A stretch of DNA of 64,000 nucleotides from contig NZ_QRGC01000001.1 of NCBI RefSeq assembly GCF_003448965.1, forward strand, positions 124,001 through 188,000, read 5' to 3'. The DNA is from Oceanicella sp. SM1341. Lineage in GTDB: Bacteria > Pseudomonadota > Alphaproteobacteria > Rhodobacterales > Rhodobacteraceae. Shown in pieces: positions 1 through 9,215 of this stretch (the stretch's first letter is position 1; each line of letters starts with the position of its first letter). The notes beneath the pieces were generated by a model. The model saw only the letters and a program-made list of their open reading frames with translations, was not told the origin of the DNA and searched no databases. A program made the translations under genes and the position numbers.

Positions 1-2
1 AT

Positions 3-1604
3 GACACGCTGGCCGAGGCGGTGATCGGCGAGGCGGCGAAGCTGGCGGAGGCGGTGATCGCCCCGCTCGACGCCGTGGCGGATCGCGAGGGTTGCCGGCT
101 GGAGCAGGGCCGGGTGCGCACGCCGGCGGGCTTTCGCGAGGCGTTCCGCGCGCTGGGAGAGGGCGGCTGGATCGGGATGGACGTGCCGCAGGCGCTCGGC
201 GGGCAGGGGCTGCCGCTCACCCTGCAGACCGCCTGCCAGACCTTCTTCGACCGCGCCTGCCCGGCCTTCGTGATGGCGCCGGGCCCGAGCCGCTGCGCCG
301 CGGTGCTGCTGGCCGAACACGGCTCGGAGGCGCTGCGCGATGCCTGGGTGCCGGGGCTTGCGGCGGGAGACCGGGCGGCGACGATCTGCATCTCGGAGCC
401 GGACGCGGGCTCGGACGTGGGGCGCATCCGCACCCGGGCGCGGCGCGGGCCGGACGGCAGCTGGCGCATCAGCGGCGAGAAGATCTGGATCAGCTTCGGC
501 GACCATGACCTCGCGCCGCGCATCGGGCATTGCCTGCTGGCGCGGGCGGAGGGCGCGCCGGAGGGCACGCGCGGGCTGTCGCTGTTTCTCGTGCCCTCGG
601 TGCGCGAGGACGGCAGCCGCAACGGCGTGGTCACCCGGCGGATCGAGGAGAAGCTGGGCCTGCACGGCTCGCCCACCTGCGCGCTCGGCTTCGAGGAGGC
701 GGAGGGCTGGCTGGTGGGGGCGGAGGGGCGCGGGCTGGCGCAGCTCTTCACCATGATCGAGCGCATGCGGCTGCTCACGGCGAACCAGGGGCTGGGCATC
801 GCCACCTCCGCCTGCGAGACCGCGCGCGCCTATGCCGCCGAGCGCCGGCAGGGCGGGCGGCCGGAGGCGCCGGCGGTGCCGATCGACACGCATCCGGACG
901 TGCGCCGGCAGCTCGCCGGCATGGGCGCGCGCACCGAGGTGCTGCGCGCGCTGGTGCTCGAGCTTGCCACCACGCTCGACCTTGCGCGGATGGAGCCGGA
1001 GCCCGGAGCCCGGGCCGAGCGGGCAGCACTGGCCGGCTGGCTGCTGCCGCAGGCCAAGACCTTCGGTGCCGAGACCGGCTTCGACGTGGCCTCCGCCGCG
1101 ATCCAGGTGCTGGGCGGGGCGGGATATACGCGTGAGTGGCCGGTGGAACGGGGCCTGCGCGACAGCCGGATCTTCGCGATCTACGAGGGGACGACCGGCA
1201 TGCAGGCGCTCGATCTGCTCACCCGCCGGCTGTGGCGCGACGAGGGACGCGGCCTTGCGGCCTTCCGGCGGGCGATGGAGGCGGAGATCGCGGCCGCGCC
1301 GCCGGGGCCGGCCGCGCAGGCCCGGGCGCTGCTCGACGGGGTCCTGGCGCTCGCGGCCGACATGGACGCGCTGCGCGAGTGTCCGCGCGACGCGGAGGCG
1401 GGAGCCGACGGCTTCCTGCGCGCCGCCTGGTGTGCGACCTCGGCCTGGATGGCATTGCGGCTCCTGCGCCTCGGGGGCAGGGCGCCGCGGCTCGCCGCGC
1501 TCGGGGCGGTGCGGCTGGCGGCACTGCCGGGCGAACTGGCCCTGGCGGGCGCGAGCGCGCGCGGCGGCGCGGCGCTGGCCGACGCGGCGTTCGGCCCGCC
1601 CTGA
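3..1604 (+). CDS. acyl-CoA dehydrogenase (5' end missing)
   Basis: FAD-dependent acyl-CoA dehydrogenase, which would oxidise an acyl-CoA to the trans-2-enoyl-CoA in the cytoplasm. The frame is open to the left edge (it reads D-T-L-A-E-A-V before the first GTG at 21), so the true start lies outside the window. About 530 residues are present. Family signatures include ATICISEPDAGSDVG in the middle domain, the FAD-contacting stretch QVLGGAGYTREWPVER and the catalytic-loop region IYEGTTGMQALDLLTR. The long alanine-rich C-terminal tail after the core fold is typical of the larger, roughly 570-600-residue acyl-CoA dehydrogenases found in alphaproteobacteria. The family is clear, but the chain-length specificity cannot be read from the sequence. 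Confidence 0.93.
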   Translation, partial: DTLAEAVIGEAAKLAEAVIAPLDAVADREGCRLEQGRVRTPAGFREAFRALGEGGWIGMDVPQALGGQGLPLTLQTACQTFFDRACPAFVMAPGPSRCAAVLLAEHGSEALRDAWVPGLAAGDRAATICISEPDAGSDVGRIRTRARRGPDGSWRISGEKIWISFGDHDLAPRIGHCLLARAEGAPEGTRGLSLFLVPSVREDGSRNGVVTRRIEEKLGLHGSPTCALGFEEAEGWLVGAEGRGLAQLFTMIERMRLLTANQGLGIATSACETARAYAAERRQGGRPEAPAVPIDTHPDVRRQLAGMGARTEVLRALVLELATTLDLARMEPEPGARAERAALAGWLLPQAKTFGAETGFDVASAAIQVLGGAGYTREWPVERGLRDSRIFAIYEGTTGMQALDLLTRRLWRDEGRGLAAFRRAMEAEIAAAPPGPAAQARALLDGVLALAADMDALRECPRDAEAGADGFLRAAWCATSAWMALRLLRLGGRAPRLAALGAVRLAALPGELALAGASARGGAALADAAFGPP

Positions 1605-2109
1605 CCCGAAGCGGGCGCGGGGGGCACCAGCGCCGAGGAGGGCATCGAGCCCTCCCCGGCGCTCGCCACCGGCCGCGGGGCGGCCGGCGGCCCTGCGCGT
1701 CACCCGAGGTTGTCGCCCCCGGCGCCACGACGGCGGGGGGCGGCCGCGCTGCGCAGGAGAATCGACCGCCGTGCGCCGGGCGCCGGCGGCGTCCCTCCGG
1801 TGAGCAGCGGCTGGGGGCGGGCCCGGGGGGAATGACCGGAGGCCGCTGCGCGGCCCCGGAAGTGCTCGCCGGAGCGGCCTGCCGCTCGGCCCGAGGCTGC
1901 CGGGGGGCAGGATTCCGCCCGCGGGGACGCCGGGACGGACATAACGGGCTGGACAACGGTCACATTCAGGTCATCTTTCTGACCTAAGTTCGAAGCGCGC
2001 GGCATACCGTTCGTGCAGGGCCCGGCAGCGGGCGCCGCGATCTCGTGCCGGAGCAGGTACCGGCGTTGCGCAGACAAGGACACTGACAGACGAGGCTGCT
2101 TTTCCATCC
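1605..2109. other. 505-bp gene-free gap
   Basis: No convincing coding sequence on either strand: open frames here have arginine/proline-rich composition and no recognisable motif. Two structures are visible. One is a strong hairpin just after the dehydrogenase (1629-1663). The other is a 6-bp inverted repeat, AGGTCA-N6-TGACCT at 1968-1985, in the more AT-rich stretch before the Nudix gene, where a promoter or operator would be expected. I could not assign a promoter with confidence. Confidence 0.5.
1629..1663 (+). terminator. hairpin terminator candidate after acyl-CoA dehydrogenase
   Basis: A 15-bp stem with one A-C mismatch (arms 1629-1643 and 1649-1663) and a 5-nt loop (ATCGA), beginning 25 nt past the dehydrogenase stop. 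There is no T-tract, so it is either a Rho-assisted end or a 3'-stabilising hairpin. Confidence 0.5.
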
Positions 2110-2670
2110 ATGTTCCACCGCCTGATCTCCCTCCTGAAAGCGATGATCTCTCCCCGTCCGCCTGCGCTGCAGGTGGCCGCCCTGTGTCATCGCGGCAGCG
2201 GAGCCGAGACCGAGGTGCTGCTGATCACCAGCCGTGGCACCGGGCGCTGGGTTTTGCCGAAGGGGTGGCCGATCAAGGGGTTGAGCGGCGCAGGCGCGGC
2301 ACTGCGCGAGGCCTACGAGGAGGCCGGGGTGCAGGGCATCGCGCTGGCCGAGCCGGTGGGGCGCTACGGCTACGACAAGATCCTCGACAGCGGCCTGCCG
2401 CTGCCCTGCGAGGCGGCGGTCTATGCCGTGCAGGTGACCGGGATGCTGGAGAGCTACCCGGAGGCGGGGCAGCGCCGGCTTGCCTGGCAACGGCCCGCAC
2501 GGGCCGCGGAACTGGTGGCCGAGCCGGGGCTGCAGGCCCTGCTGCGCCGCTTCACCGCGCCGCCCGCGGCCGCGGCGCAGGAGCGCGGGAGCGGGCCGGG
2601 CGCCTTCACCGGGCCGGGCCCCGGCACAGGCGGGACAGAACCGCCGGCCGCACTCGGGGCGGTGTCCTGA
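2110..2670 (+). CDS. Nudix hydrolase
   Basis: Nudix-fold hydrolase of 186 residues, acting on a nucleoside-diphosphate-linked substrate that cannot be named from the sequence. The Nudix box spans about residues 55-77, from GWPIKGL to EAYEEAGV. The catalytic REAYEE helix is intact, but the first glutamate of the consensus (G-x5-E) is a leucine. The preceding WVLPKGWPIKG resembles the phosphoanhydride-cleaving (DIPP-like) Nudix subgroup of alphaproteobacteria. The last ~50 residues are low-complexity Ala/Gly/Pro. The ATG at 2110 has only a weak ribosome-binding site, and Met12 is an alternative start. It stands alone, 82 bp before the phosphate transporter. Confidence 0.82.
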   Translation: MFHRLISLLKAMISPRPPALQVAALCHRGSGAETEVLLITSRGTGRWVLPKGWPIKGLSGAGAALREAYEEAGVQGIALAEPVGRYGYDKILDSGLPLPCEAAVYAVQVTGMLESYPEAGQRRLAWQRPARAAELVAEPGLQALLRRFTAPPAAAAQERGSGPGAFTGPGPGTGGTEPPAALGAVS

Positions 2671-2751
2671 CCCCCGCCGGGGGGGCGTGTCCGACCTTGC
2701 GCCCGGCGCGGGCGACACGCGGAAGCCGGCGCCCCGCCGGGGGAGGCCGCC

Positions 2752-4242
2752 ATGGCTGACCCCAGGCGCACGCGCCCGCCCGCCGGCCCCGACGACAAGA
2801 TCCTGACCGTGGACAAGGACCTGCGCCGCATCGGGCGGCTCGAGCAGGCGACGCTCTACCTCTCGCGCCCGCTGGTGGCGCCCAGCATCGCGCTGGTGGT
2901 GCTGCTCTTCGCGGCCCTGGGGGCGATGGTGGTGTTCCAGGGGTCGGCCCAGGGGTTGCTGCTGCCCGTGGCGGTGACGCTGGGCGCCTTCCTCGCGCTC
3001 AACATCGGGGCCAACGACGTCTCCAACAACATGGGGCCGCTGGTGGGCGCGCGGGTGCTCTCGATGGGCGGCGCCCTGGCGCTCGCGGCAGTGTGCGAGG
3101 TGCTCGGCGCGGTGCTGGCCGGGTCGGACGTGGCGGCGACCGTCGGCTCGGGCCTGGTGCGCGCGCCGGTGGGGGCCGACCCGCAGGTCTTCACCCTCGC
3201 GATGATCGCGGCGCTCGCGGCCTCGGCGCTCTGGCTCAACATCGCCACGCTGCTGGGCGCGCCGGTCTCGACGACCCACGCGGTGGTAGGCGCGGTCACC
3301 GGCAGCGGCTTCATGATGGCCGGGGCCGGGGCGGTGCACTGGGGCGCGCTGGGGCTGGTGGCCTCCGCCTGGCTCGCCTCGCCGCTGCTGGGCGGCGCCG
3401 TGGCGGCGGGCATGCTGCTCTTCGTGCACGCCGTCGTCCTCTCGCGCGAGGCGAAGATCGCCGCCGCGCGCTTCTGGGTGCCGGTGATGACGGGGGTGAC
3501 GCTGGCGAGCTTCGCCGCCTTCCTCGCCGCAAGGGGGCTGCTGGCGCCGGGCGGTGGCCTGCGCGCCGTGGCACTGACGGGGCTCGGCTTCGGCGCGGCG
3601 GGCTTCCTGGGCATGCTGCCGATAACCCGGCGCCAGTCCCGGGGGCTGGAGGACCGCAACCGCGATCTCGCCCGGCTCTTCGCGCTGCCGCTGGTGCTGG
3701 CGGCCGCCCTGCTGTCCTTCGCGCACGGGGCCAATGACGTGGCCAACGTGGTCGGCCCGCTCAACGCCATCCTGCGCAACGCCGGCGAGGGCGGCAGCGC
3801 GGTGCTGCCCGGATGGGCGATGGCCGTGGGGGCCGGGGGCATCTCGGTGGGCATGCTGCTGTTCGGGCCGCGGCTGGTGCGGCTGGTGGGCCACGAGATC
3901 ACCCGGCTGAACGCGGCGCGCAGCTTCTGCGTGCTGCTGGCCTCCTCGCTCACCGTGCTGGCGGCCTCCTCGCTCGGGCTGCCGGTGAGCTCGACGCATA
4001 CGGCCATCGGCGCGCTCTTCGGCGTCGGCTTCTGCCGCGAGTGGTTCCTCGGGCGCGGCCGGCGGCGCAAGCAGGGCGGCAAGGGCGCGGGCCGGGAAGC
4101 CAATCTCGAGGACATGCACAACCGCCGGCTGGTGCGCCGCTCGCATGTGGTCACCATCCTCGCCGCCTGGGCGGTCACGGTGCCGGCCTCGGCACTGCTC
4201 TCGGGGCTGCTCTTTCTGCTGCTGCGCGCGATCGTGCTCTGA
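2752..4242 (+). CDS. PiT-family inorganic phosphate transporter
   Basis: Inner-membrane low-affinity phosphate permease of the PiT family, 496 residues with about ten hydrophobic segments. The two inverted family repeats are both present: NIGANDVSNNMGPLVGA near residue 83 and FAHGANDVANVVGPLNA near residue 323. The partner motifs VSTTHAVVGA and VSSTHTAIGA also fit. The cytoplasmic loop at about residues 433-460 is basic. The ATG at 2752 follows a GGGGGAGG ribosome-binding site. No phosphate-regulon gene lies next to it, and no PhoU-like partner gene accompanies it, unlike many pit loci. Confidence 0.93.
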   Translation: MADPRRTRPPAGPDDKILTVDKDLRRIGRLEQATLYLSRPLVAPSIALVVLLFAALGAMVVFQGSAQGLLLPVAVTLGAFLALNIGANDVSNNMGPLVGARVLSMGGALALAAVCEVLGAVLAGSDVAATVGSGLVRAPVGADPQVFTLAMIAALAASALWLNIATLLGAPVSTTHAVVGAVTGSGFMMAGAGAVHWGALGLVASAWLASPLLGGAVAAGMLLFVHAVVLSREAKIAAARFWVPVMTGVTLASFAAFLAARGLLAPGGGLRAVALTGLGFGAAGFLGMLPITRRQSRGLEDRNRDLARLFALPLVLAAALLSFAHGANDVANVVGPLNAILRNAGEGGSAVLPGWAMAVGAGGISVGMLLFGPRLVRLVGHEITRLNAARSFCVLLASSLTVLAASSLGLPVSSTHTAIGALFGVGFCREWFLGRGRRRKQGGKGAGREANLEDMHNRRLVRRSHVVTILAAWAVTVPASALLSGLLFLLLRAIVL

Positions 4243-4304
4243 AGCCCGCCCGGGCCGGGCCGGCCCGCGCGCTTGCACAGTTTCCGGAAAGGTTCTACAG
4301 AGCA

Positions 4305-4362
4305 TCCTGTGGCGATTTGGATGACCGGATTGCGGGCCACGTTAAACATGCCGCTAAAGAGG
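4305..4362 (+). promoter_or_regulatory. SAM-II riboswitch (metA-type RNA motif)
   Basis: The sequence matches the conserved layout of the SAM-II aptamer, an H-type pseudoknot known upstream of methionine genes in alphaproteobacteria. The P1 arm GTGGC (4309-4313) pairs with GCCAC (4336-4340). It encloses GATTTGG and the loop segment CCGGATTGC, and is followed by the hallmark GTTAAACA (4341-4348) and GCTAAAGAGG (4353-4362). It lies 78 nt before the start of metZ. The order aptamer, terminator, metZ suggests transcriptional control by S-adenosylmethionine. The motif match is seen directly. Ligand and mechanism are inferred from the family. Confidence 0.88.
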
Positions 4363-4374
4363 TCGAGGCGCTTC

Positions 4375-4401
4375 AGCCCCGATCCGACGGTCGGGGCTTT
4401 T
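4375..4401 (+). terminator. Rho-independent terminator in the metZ leader
   Basis: Stem AGCCCCGA (4375-4382) / TCGGGGCT (4391-4398) with an 8-nt loop, followed by TTT. It sits 12 nt after the SAM-II aptamer and before the metZ start, so it probably works as the riboswitch expression platform rather than as the end of the upstream transporter transcript. Confidence 0.75.
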
Positions 4402-4439
4402 GACTATGAAAGGCCGGGCGCGTGCCCGGTAACAGCGCG

Positions 4440-5630
4440 ATGACCAACAGCTGGAACACCCGCACCAACCTCGTCCACGCCGGCACCCGCCGCAGCCAGT
4501 ATGGCGAGACCTCCGAGGCGATCTTCCTCACGCAGGGCTATGTCTACCCCGATGGCGAGACCGCCGAGGCCCGTTTCAAGGGCGAGATCGAGGAGGAGGG
4601 CTTCGTCTATTCGCGCTACGCCAACCCCACGGTGCGGATGTTCGAGGAGCGTGTCGCGGCGCTGGAGGGGGCGGAGGACTGTTTCGCCACCGCCACCGGC
4701 ATGGCGGCGGTGAACGGCGCGCTGTTCTGCCAACTCAGGGCCGGCGATCACATCGTCTCGGCGAAGGCGCTGTTCGGCTCCTGCCTCTACATCGTCGAGA
4801 CCCTGCTGCCGCGCTTCGGCGTGGAGGTGACGCTGGTCGACGGCACCGACATCGAGGCCTGGCGCGCCGCGGTGCGCCCCGACACGAAGCTGGTGTTCTT
4901 CGAGGCGCTCTCCAACCCGACGCTGGAGGTGATCGACATTCCGGCGGTGGCCGAAATCGCCCATGCCGTGGGCGCGCGGGTGGTGGTCGACAACGTCTTC
5001 GCCACGCCGATCTTCCAGCGCTCGCTCGCGCTCGGCGCCGACGTGGTGGTGTACTCCGCCACCAAGCACATCGACGGGCAGGGCCGCTGCCTCGGCGGCG
5101 TGGTGCTGGGCACGCAGAAGTTCATCCGCGAGGAGCTCGAGACCTATCTCAAGCACACCGGCGCCTCGCTCTCGCCCTTCAACGCCTGGGTGATGCTCAA
5201 GGGGCTGGAGACGCTCGATCTGCGCTGCCGTGCCCAGGCCGAGGGCGCCGCCGCCGTGGCCGAGGCGCTCTCCGCGCATCCGGCGGTGGCGAAGGTGCTC
5301 TACCCGGGCCGCGCCGACCACCCGCAGAACGCCGTCGCCGCGCGGCAGATGAGCGCCGGTGGCACCATGCTCTCCTTCGATCTCAAGGGTGGCAAGGCGG
5401 CGGCCTTCCGCTTCCTCAAGGCGCTGGAGCTGGTGCTGATCTCCAACAACCTCGGGGATGCGAAGAGCCTCATCACCCATCCCGCCACCACCACCCACCA
5501 GCGGCTGAGCGAGGAGCTGCGCGCCGAGCTCGGCATCACCCCGGGCCTGCTGCGCCTCTCGGTGGGCATCGAGGCGCCGGAAGACCTCGTGGCCGACATC
5601 ACCCGCGCGCTCGACGCCGCCGCCGGCTAA
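4440..5630 (+). CDS. metZ: O-succinylhomoserine sulfhydrylase
   Basis: PLP-dependent enzyme of the Cys/Met metabolism family that converts an O-acylated homoserine plus sulfide to homocysteine in methionine synthesis. It has 396 residues. Seen: SRYANPTVRMFEERVAALEG, the substrate-binding region FATATGMAAV, and the Schiff-base lysine in VVYSATKHIDGQG. The start is taken as the ATG at 4440 because TNSWNTRTNLVHAGTRRSQY is the normal N-terminus. A GTG at 4422 would add six residues but lies in a hairpin. The C-terminal LGDAKSLITHPATTTH is family-typical. The SAM-II riboswitch upstream supports a role in methionine synthesis. O-acetyl versus O-succinyl specificity is inferred. Confidence 0.92.
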   Translation: MTNSWNTRTNLVHAGTRRSQYGETSEAIFLTQGYVYPDGETAEARFKGEIEEEGFVYSRYANPTVRMFEERVAALEGAEDCFATATGMAAVNGALFCQLRAGDHIVSAKALFGSCLYIVETLLPRFGVEVTLVDGTDIEAWRAAVRPDTKLVFFEALSNPTLEVIDIPAVAEIAHAVGARVVVDNVFATPIFQRSLALGADVVVYSATKHIDGQGRCLGGVVLGTQKFIREELETYLKHTGASLSPFNAWVMLKGLETLDLRCRAQAEGAAAVAEALSAHPAVAKVLYPGRADHPQNAVAARQMSAGGTMLSFDLKGGKAAAFRFLKALELVLISNNLGDAKSLITHPATTTHQRLSEELRAELGITPGLLRLSVGIEAPEDLVADITRALDAAAG

Positions 5631-5803
5631 GCAAGTAACGGCAGGCGGGTTCGGCCCGAACGCCCCGACGTCACGCGCCGACTTCTTCGACAGTCGGCGC
5701 GATTGAGGGGTGTTCGCGGATCACGGATCTGCTAACTCTGGCTGGCAACCTGTCGTTGAGCTTATTCGGCGGGTGAACCGGAAGAGGTGAGCCTGCGTAG
5801 TCA

Positions 5804-5839
5804 TTGGGGCGATGTCGTGCATGGCTGCGGCTTGCCCAA
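5804..5839 (+). promoter_or_regulatory. folE leader hairpin, possible THF-II (folE-type) riboswitch
   Basis: TTGGG (5804-5808) pairs with CCCAA (5835-5839), followed by a bulged G and a C-G pair. GTCG (5814-5817) can pair with CGGC (5828-5831) inside. The outer 3' arm runs directly into the folE ribosome-binding site AAGGGG (5839-5844), so folding would partly hide it. A tetrahydrofolate-binding RNA (THF-II, also called the folE motif) is known from folE leaders of proteobacteria. Position and architecture fit, but I cannot confirm the conserved nucleotides from memory. Confidence 0.42.
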
Positions 5840-5850
5840 GGGGATTGAGA

Positions 5851-6486
5851 ATGAATGTACAGCATGCCGGGATAGACCCGGATCAGGAAGGGGCGACGCA
5901 GGAGCGTCCGTCCCGCGAGGAAGCCGAGGCCGCCGTGCGCCTCCTGCTGCGTTGGGCCGGGGACGACCCGACCCGGGAGGGGTTGCTCGACACGCCCGGC
6001 CGCGTGGTGCGGGCCTACGAGCAGTGGTTCCGCGGCTACACCGAGGACCCGGCGCTGATGCTCAAGCGCACTTTCGAGGAGGTCGAGGGCTACGACGAGA
6101 TGGTCGTGCTGCGCGACATCCGATTCGAGAGCTACTGCGAGCACCACATGGCGCCGATCATCGGCAAGGCCCATGTCGGCTACATTCCCACCGACCGGGT
6201 GGTGGGCATCTCCAAGCTCGCCCGCGTGGTGGACGCCTTCTCCAAGCGCCTGCAGGTGCAGGAGAAGATGACCGCCCAGATCGCCACGACGCTCTACGAG
6301 GTGCTGCGGCCCATCGGTGTCGCGGTGGTGGTGGAGGGCGAGCATCACTGCATGTCCACCCGCGGCGTGCACAAGCCCGGCGTCTCGATGGTGACCTCCA
6401 CCATGCTGGGCATCTTCCGCGAGGATGACCGCACGCGGAAGGAATTCCTCTCCATCATCGGCAACCCGACCAACCGGATGAGCTGA
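5851..6486 (+). CDS. folE: GTP cyclohydrolase I
   Basis: Converts GTP to 7,8-dihydroneopterin triphosphate, the first step of folate/pterin synthesis, as a cytoplasmic zinc homodecamer. It has 211 residues. Zinc and active-site motifs are present: [20 protein letters not shown] (Cys and His ligands), [20 protein letters not shown], and [14 protein letters not shown] with the second cysteine ligand. The ATG at 5851 is chosen because AAGGGG precedes it by 6 nt and the family N-terminus starts shortly after. Upstream in-frame codons lie inside the leader hairpin. The product ends [13 protein letters not shown], as in other type I enzymes. The folB-like and folP genes lie 15 and 24 kb away. Confidence 0.96.
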   Translation: MNVQHAGIDPDQEGATQERPSREEAEAAVRLLLRWAGDDPTREGLLDTPGRVVRAYEQWFRGYTEDPALMLKRTFEEVEGYDEMVVLRDIRFESYCEHHMAPIIGKAHVGYIPTDRVVGISKLARVVDAFSKRLQVQEKMTAQIATTLYEVLRPIGVAVVVEGEHHCMSTRGVHKPGVSMVTSTMLGIFREDDRTRKEFLSIIGNPTNRMS

Positions 6487-6701
6487 GACCGGGCAGGGCG
6501 GCCGCACAGGCCGCCCGCCTCCCGCCCGCCGCCCGCCGGGGCGGCGCGCATGGCTTCTCCACCCCCCCTCCGCACCGGCCCGGTTTGGCGGCGGGGTCCG
6601 CGCACAGCCTTGCGCGAATCGCCCCCCGCCGGCCCCCGCGCGACCCTCGGGCGCAACCGCGGCTGCTTGACAGGCCGGGGCCCTGCCGCCAAGGCTGCCG
6701 C

Positions 6702-8150
6702 ATGATCGACCCGCGCCCCGTTCTCTTCGTCATCGGAATCCTGATTGCGGGCCTCGGGGCCGTGATGCTGCTGCCGATGCTCGCCGACCTGCTGGCCGGA
6801 AACGGCAACTGGGGCGCCTTCGCCATCTGCGGCTTCCTGACCATGCTCACCGGGGCGGGGCTGATCCTGGGCTGCCGCGAGGCGCGCCGGCCGGGGCTGA
6901 GCATCCAGCAGACCTTCCTGCTCACCACGCTCACATGGGTGATCCTGCCGATCTTCGCCGCCATGCCGATGATGGCGGGCGCGCCGGGGGCGAGCTTCAC
7001 CGATGCGTATTTCGAGGCGGTCTCGGGCCTTACCACCACCGGCTCCACCGTGTTCACCGGGCTCGAGGCGCTGCCGCAGGGCACCCGGCTGTGGCGCGGG
7101 CTGCTGCAATGGCTGGGCGGTATCGGGATCATCGTGGTCGCCATCGCGTTCCTGCCCTCGATGAAGGTGGGCGGCATGCAGTATTTCCGCTCCGAGGGTT
7201 TCGACACCATGGGCAAGATCCTGCCGCGCGCGGCGGAGATCGCGGGCTCGGTGTTCTGGGTGTACCTCATCTTCACCTTCGCCTGCCTGCTGGCCTACGA
7301 GGCGGTGGGGATGAGCTTCTTCGACGCCACCGTGCACGCGATGACCACCATCTCCACCGGCGGTTTCGCCAATTACGACGCCTCCTTCGGCGTGTTCCAG
7401 GGCCGGCCGGAATACGTGGCCTCGGTGTTCATGCTGCTCGCGAGCCTGCCCTTCGTGCGCTACGTGCAGATCCTGGCCGGCACCGCGCGGCCGCTGTTCC
7501 GCGACCCCCAGGTGCGCGCCTTCCTCGGCATCGTGGCGGGGCTCGTGGTGGTGGTGGCGCTCTACCGCATGATCACCCTGGGCGACGACCCCGAGCCCGC
7601 GCTGCGCGAGGCGCTGTTCAACATCACCTCGATCATCTCGGGCACCGGCTTTGCCTCGGTCGACTACATGCAATGGGGCAACTTCCCCGTGGCGCTGTTC
7701 TTCTTCATCGGCCTGCTGGGGGGCTGCACCGGCTCCACCTGCTGCTCGATCAAGATCTTCCGCTTCCAGATCGCGCTCTCGGCCATCTCGAGCCAGATCC
7801 GCACCATCCACTCGCCGCACGGCGTGTTCGTGCCGCGTTACGACGGCCGGCCGGTGCCGCGCGACGTGATCGACTCGGTGATGGCCTTCTTCGTGCTCTT
7901 CGGCTTCACGCTCGCGGCACTCTCGGTGGTGCTGGGCCTGCTGGGCCTCAACACCATCACCGCGGTCTCCGGCGCCGCCACGGCACTGGCGAACGTGGGC
8001 CCGGGGCTGGGCAGCATCATCGGGCCGGCGGGCAATTTCGCCACCCTCGACGCGCCGGTGAAATGGGTGCTCTCCGCCGCCATGCTGATCGGGCGGCTGG
8101 AGATCTTCGCGGTCTACGTGCTCTTCACCACCCGGTTCTGGCGGGACTGA
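6702..8150 (+). CDS. trkH: TrkH/KtrB-type potassium uptake channel subunit
   Basis: Inner-membrane potassium-translocating subunit, 482 residues. It has the four-fold pore-repeat design of the Trk/Ktr family, with selectivity-filter glycines in [43 protein letters not shown] and [15 protein letters not shown]. Each is preceded by a pore-helix segment and flanked by transmembrane helices. The central [18 protein letters not shown] is the typical TrkH loop. The ATG at 6702 starts [15 protein letters not shown] directly at the first helix, and an upstream frame extension is Arg/Pro-rich filler. The regulatory NAD-binding partner TrkA is not in the window. Confidence 0.92.
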   Translation: MIDPRPVLFVIGILIAGLGAVMLLPMLADLLAGNGNWGAFAICGFLTMLTGAGLILGCREARRPGLSIQQTFLLTTLTWVILPIFAAMPMMAGAPGASFTDAYFEAVSGLTTTGSTVFTGLEALPQGTRLWRGLLQWLGGIGIIVVAIAFLPSMKVGGMQYFRSEGFDTMGKILPRAAEIAGSVFWVYLIFTFACLLAYEAVGMSFFDATVHAMTTISTGGFANYDASFGVFQGRPEYVASVFMLLASLPFVRYVQILAGTARPLFRDPQVRAFLGIVAGLVVVVALYRMITLGDDPEPALREALFNITSIISGTGFASVDYMQWGNFPVALFFFIGLLGGCTGSTCCSIKIFRFQIALSAISSQIRTIHSPHGVFVPRYDGRPVPRDVIDSVMAFFVLFGFTLAALSVVLGLLGLNTITAVSGAATALANVGPGLGSIIGPAGNFATLDAPVKWVLSAAMLIGRLEIFAVYVLFTTRFWRD

Positions 8151-8275
8151 AGCGCGCCCCCCCCGGCGCGCCCGGCCCGCCCGGCGCGCAAGTCCGATTG
8201 ACCCCCGGGGGCGGCACGCCTATGGTCCGCGCGCCCGAGACAGGCCCGAGACACGGGGGGCAGGAGGCCCAGACC

Positions 8276-9208
8276 ATGACCACGACCGCACCGCGTTCCT
8301 TCCAGGAAATCATCCTGCGACTGCAGACCTACTGGGCCGGCAAGGGCTGCGCCATCCTCCAGCCCTACGACATGGAAGTGGGCGCCGGCACCTTCCACCC
8401 GGCCACCACCCTGCGCGCGCTCGGCTCGAAGGCCTGGGCGGCCGCCTACGTGCAGCCCTCCCGCCGCCCCACCGACGGGCGCTACGGCGAAAACCCCAAC
8501 CGCCTGCAGCACTACTACCAGTACCAGGTGCTGATCAAACCGAGCCCGCCCGACCTGCAGGCCCTCTACCTCGGCTCCCTCGAGGCGATCGGCATCGACA
8601 TGGCTCTGCACGACATCCGCTTCGTGGAGGACGACTGGGAGAGCCCGACGCTCGGCGCCTGGGGCCTTGGCTGGGAGGTGTGGTGCGACGGCATGGAGGT
8701 CTCGCAGTTCACCTATTTCCAGCAGGTCGGCGGGCATGACTGCAAGCCGGTCTCGGGCGAGCTCACCTACGGGCTCGAGCGCCTCGCCATGTACGTGCTG
8801 GGCATCGACCACGTGATGGACATGCCCTTCAACGACCCCTCGGCGCCCATCCCGCTCACCTATGGCGACGTGTTCCGCCAGACCGAGCAGGAATACAGCC
8901 GCTGGAACTTCGACCAGGCCGACACCGACACGCTGCTGAAGCATTTCGAGGACGCCGAGGCCGAGTGCCGCCGCATCATCGAGGCCCCCGCGGAGGATCC
9001 CAAGACCGGCCGGCGCATCGTGATGGCCCACCCGGCCTATGACCAGTGCATCAAGGCCAGTCACCTGTTCAACCTGCTCGACGCCCGCGGCGTGATCTCG
9101 GTGACCGAGCGGCAGGCCTATATCGGCCGGGTGCGCGCGCTCGCCAGGCTCTGCGCCGACGCCTTCGTGACCACCGAGGCCGGCGGCTTCGACGGGCAGG
9201 CGGCCTGA
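8276..9208 (+). CDS. glyQ: glycine-tRNA ligase alpha subunit
   Basis: Catalytic-core subunit of the bacterial alpha2-beta2 glycyl-tRNA synthetase, which activates glycine and charges tRNA-Gly. It has 310 residues, the usual length. Family stretches include [60 protein letters not shown] and [20 protein letters not shown]. The ATG at 8276 follows a GGGGGGCAGGAGG ribosome-binding region. It is co-directional with the small membrane protein and glyS with very short gaps (7 and 4 nt), so the three are almost certainly one transcript. Confidence 0.97.
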   Translation: MTTTAPRSFQEIILRLQTYWAGKGCAILQPYDMEVGAGTFHPATTLRALGSKAWAAAYVQPSRRPTDGRYGENPNRLQHYYQYQVLIKPSPPDLQALYLGSLEAIGIDMALHDIRFVEDDWESPTLGAWGLGWEVWCDGMEVSQFTYFQQVGGHDCKPVSGELTYGLERLAMYVLGIDHVMDMPFNDPSAPIPLTYGDVFRQTEQEYSRWNFDQADTDTLLKHFEDAEAECRRIIEAPAEDPKTGRRIVMAHPAYDQCIKASHLFNLLDARGVISVTERQAYIGRVRALARLCADAFVTTEAGGFDGQAA

Positions 9209-9215
9209 GGCGGCG

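Noticed and set aside
1700-2107. 135-codon minus-strand frame in the 505-bp gap
   Set aside because: Arg/Pro-rich without conserved features, and it would overlap the likely Nudix promoter.
4422-4439. GTG start for metZ six codons upstream
   Set aside because: It lies in the GCCCGG hairpin, lacks a ribosome-binding site, and the ATG at 4440 gives the conserved N-terminus.
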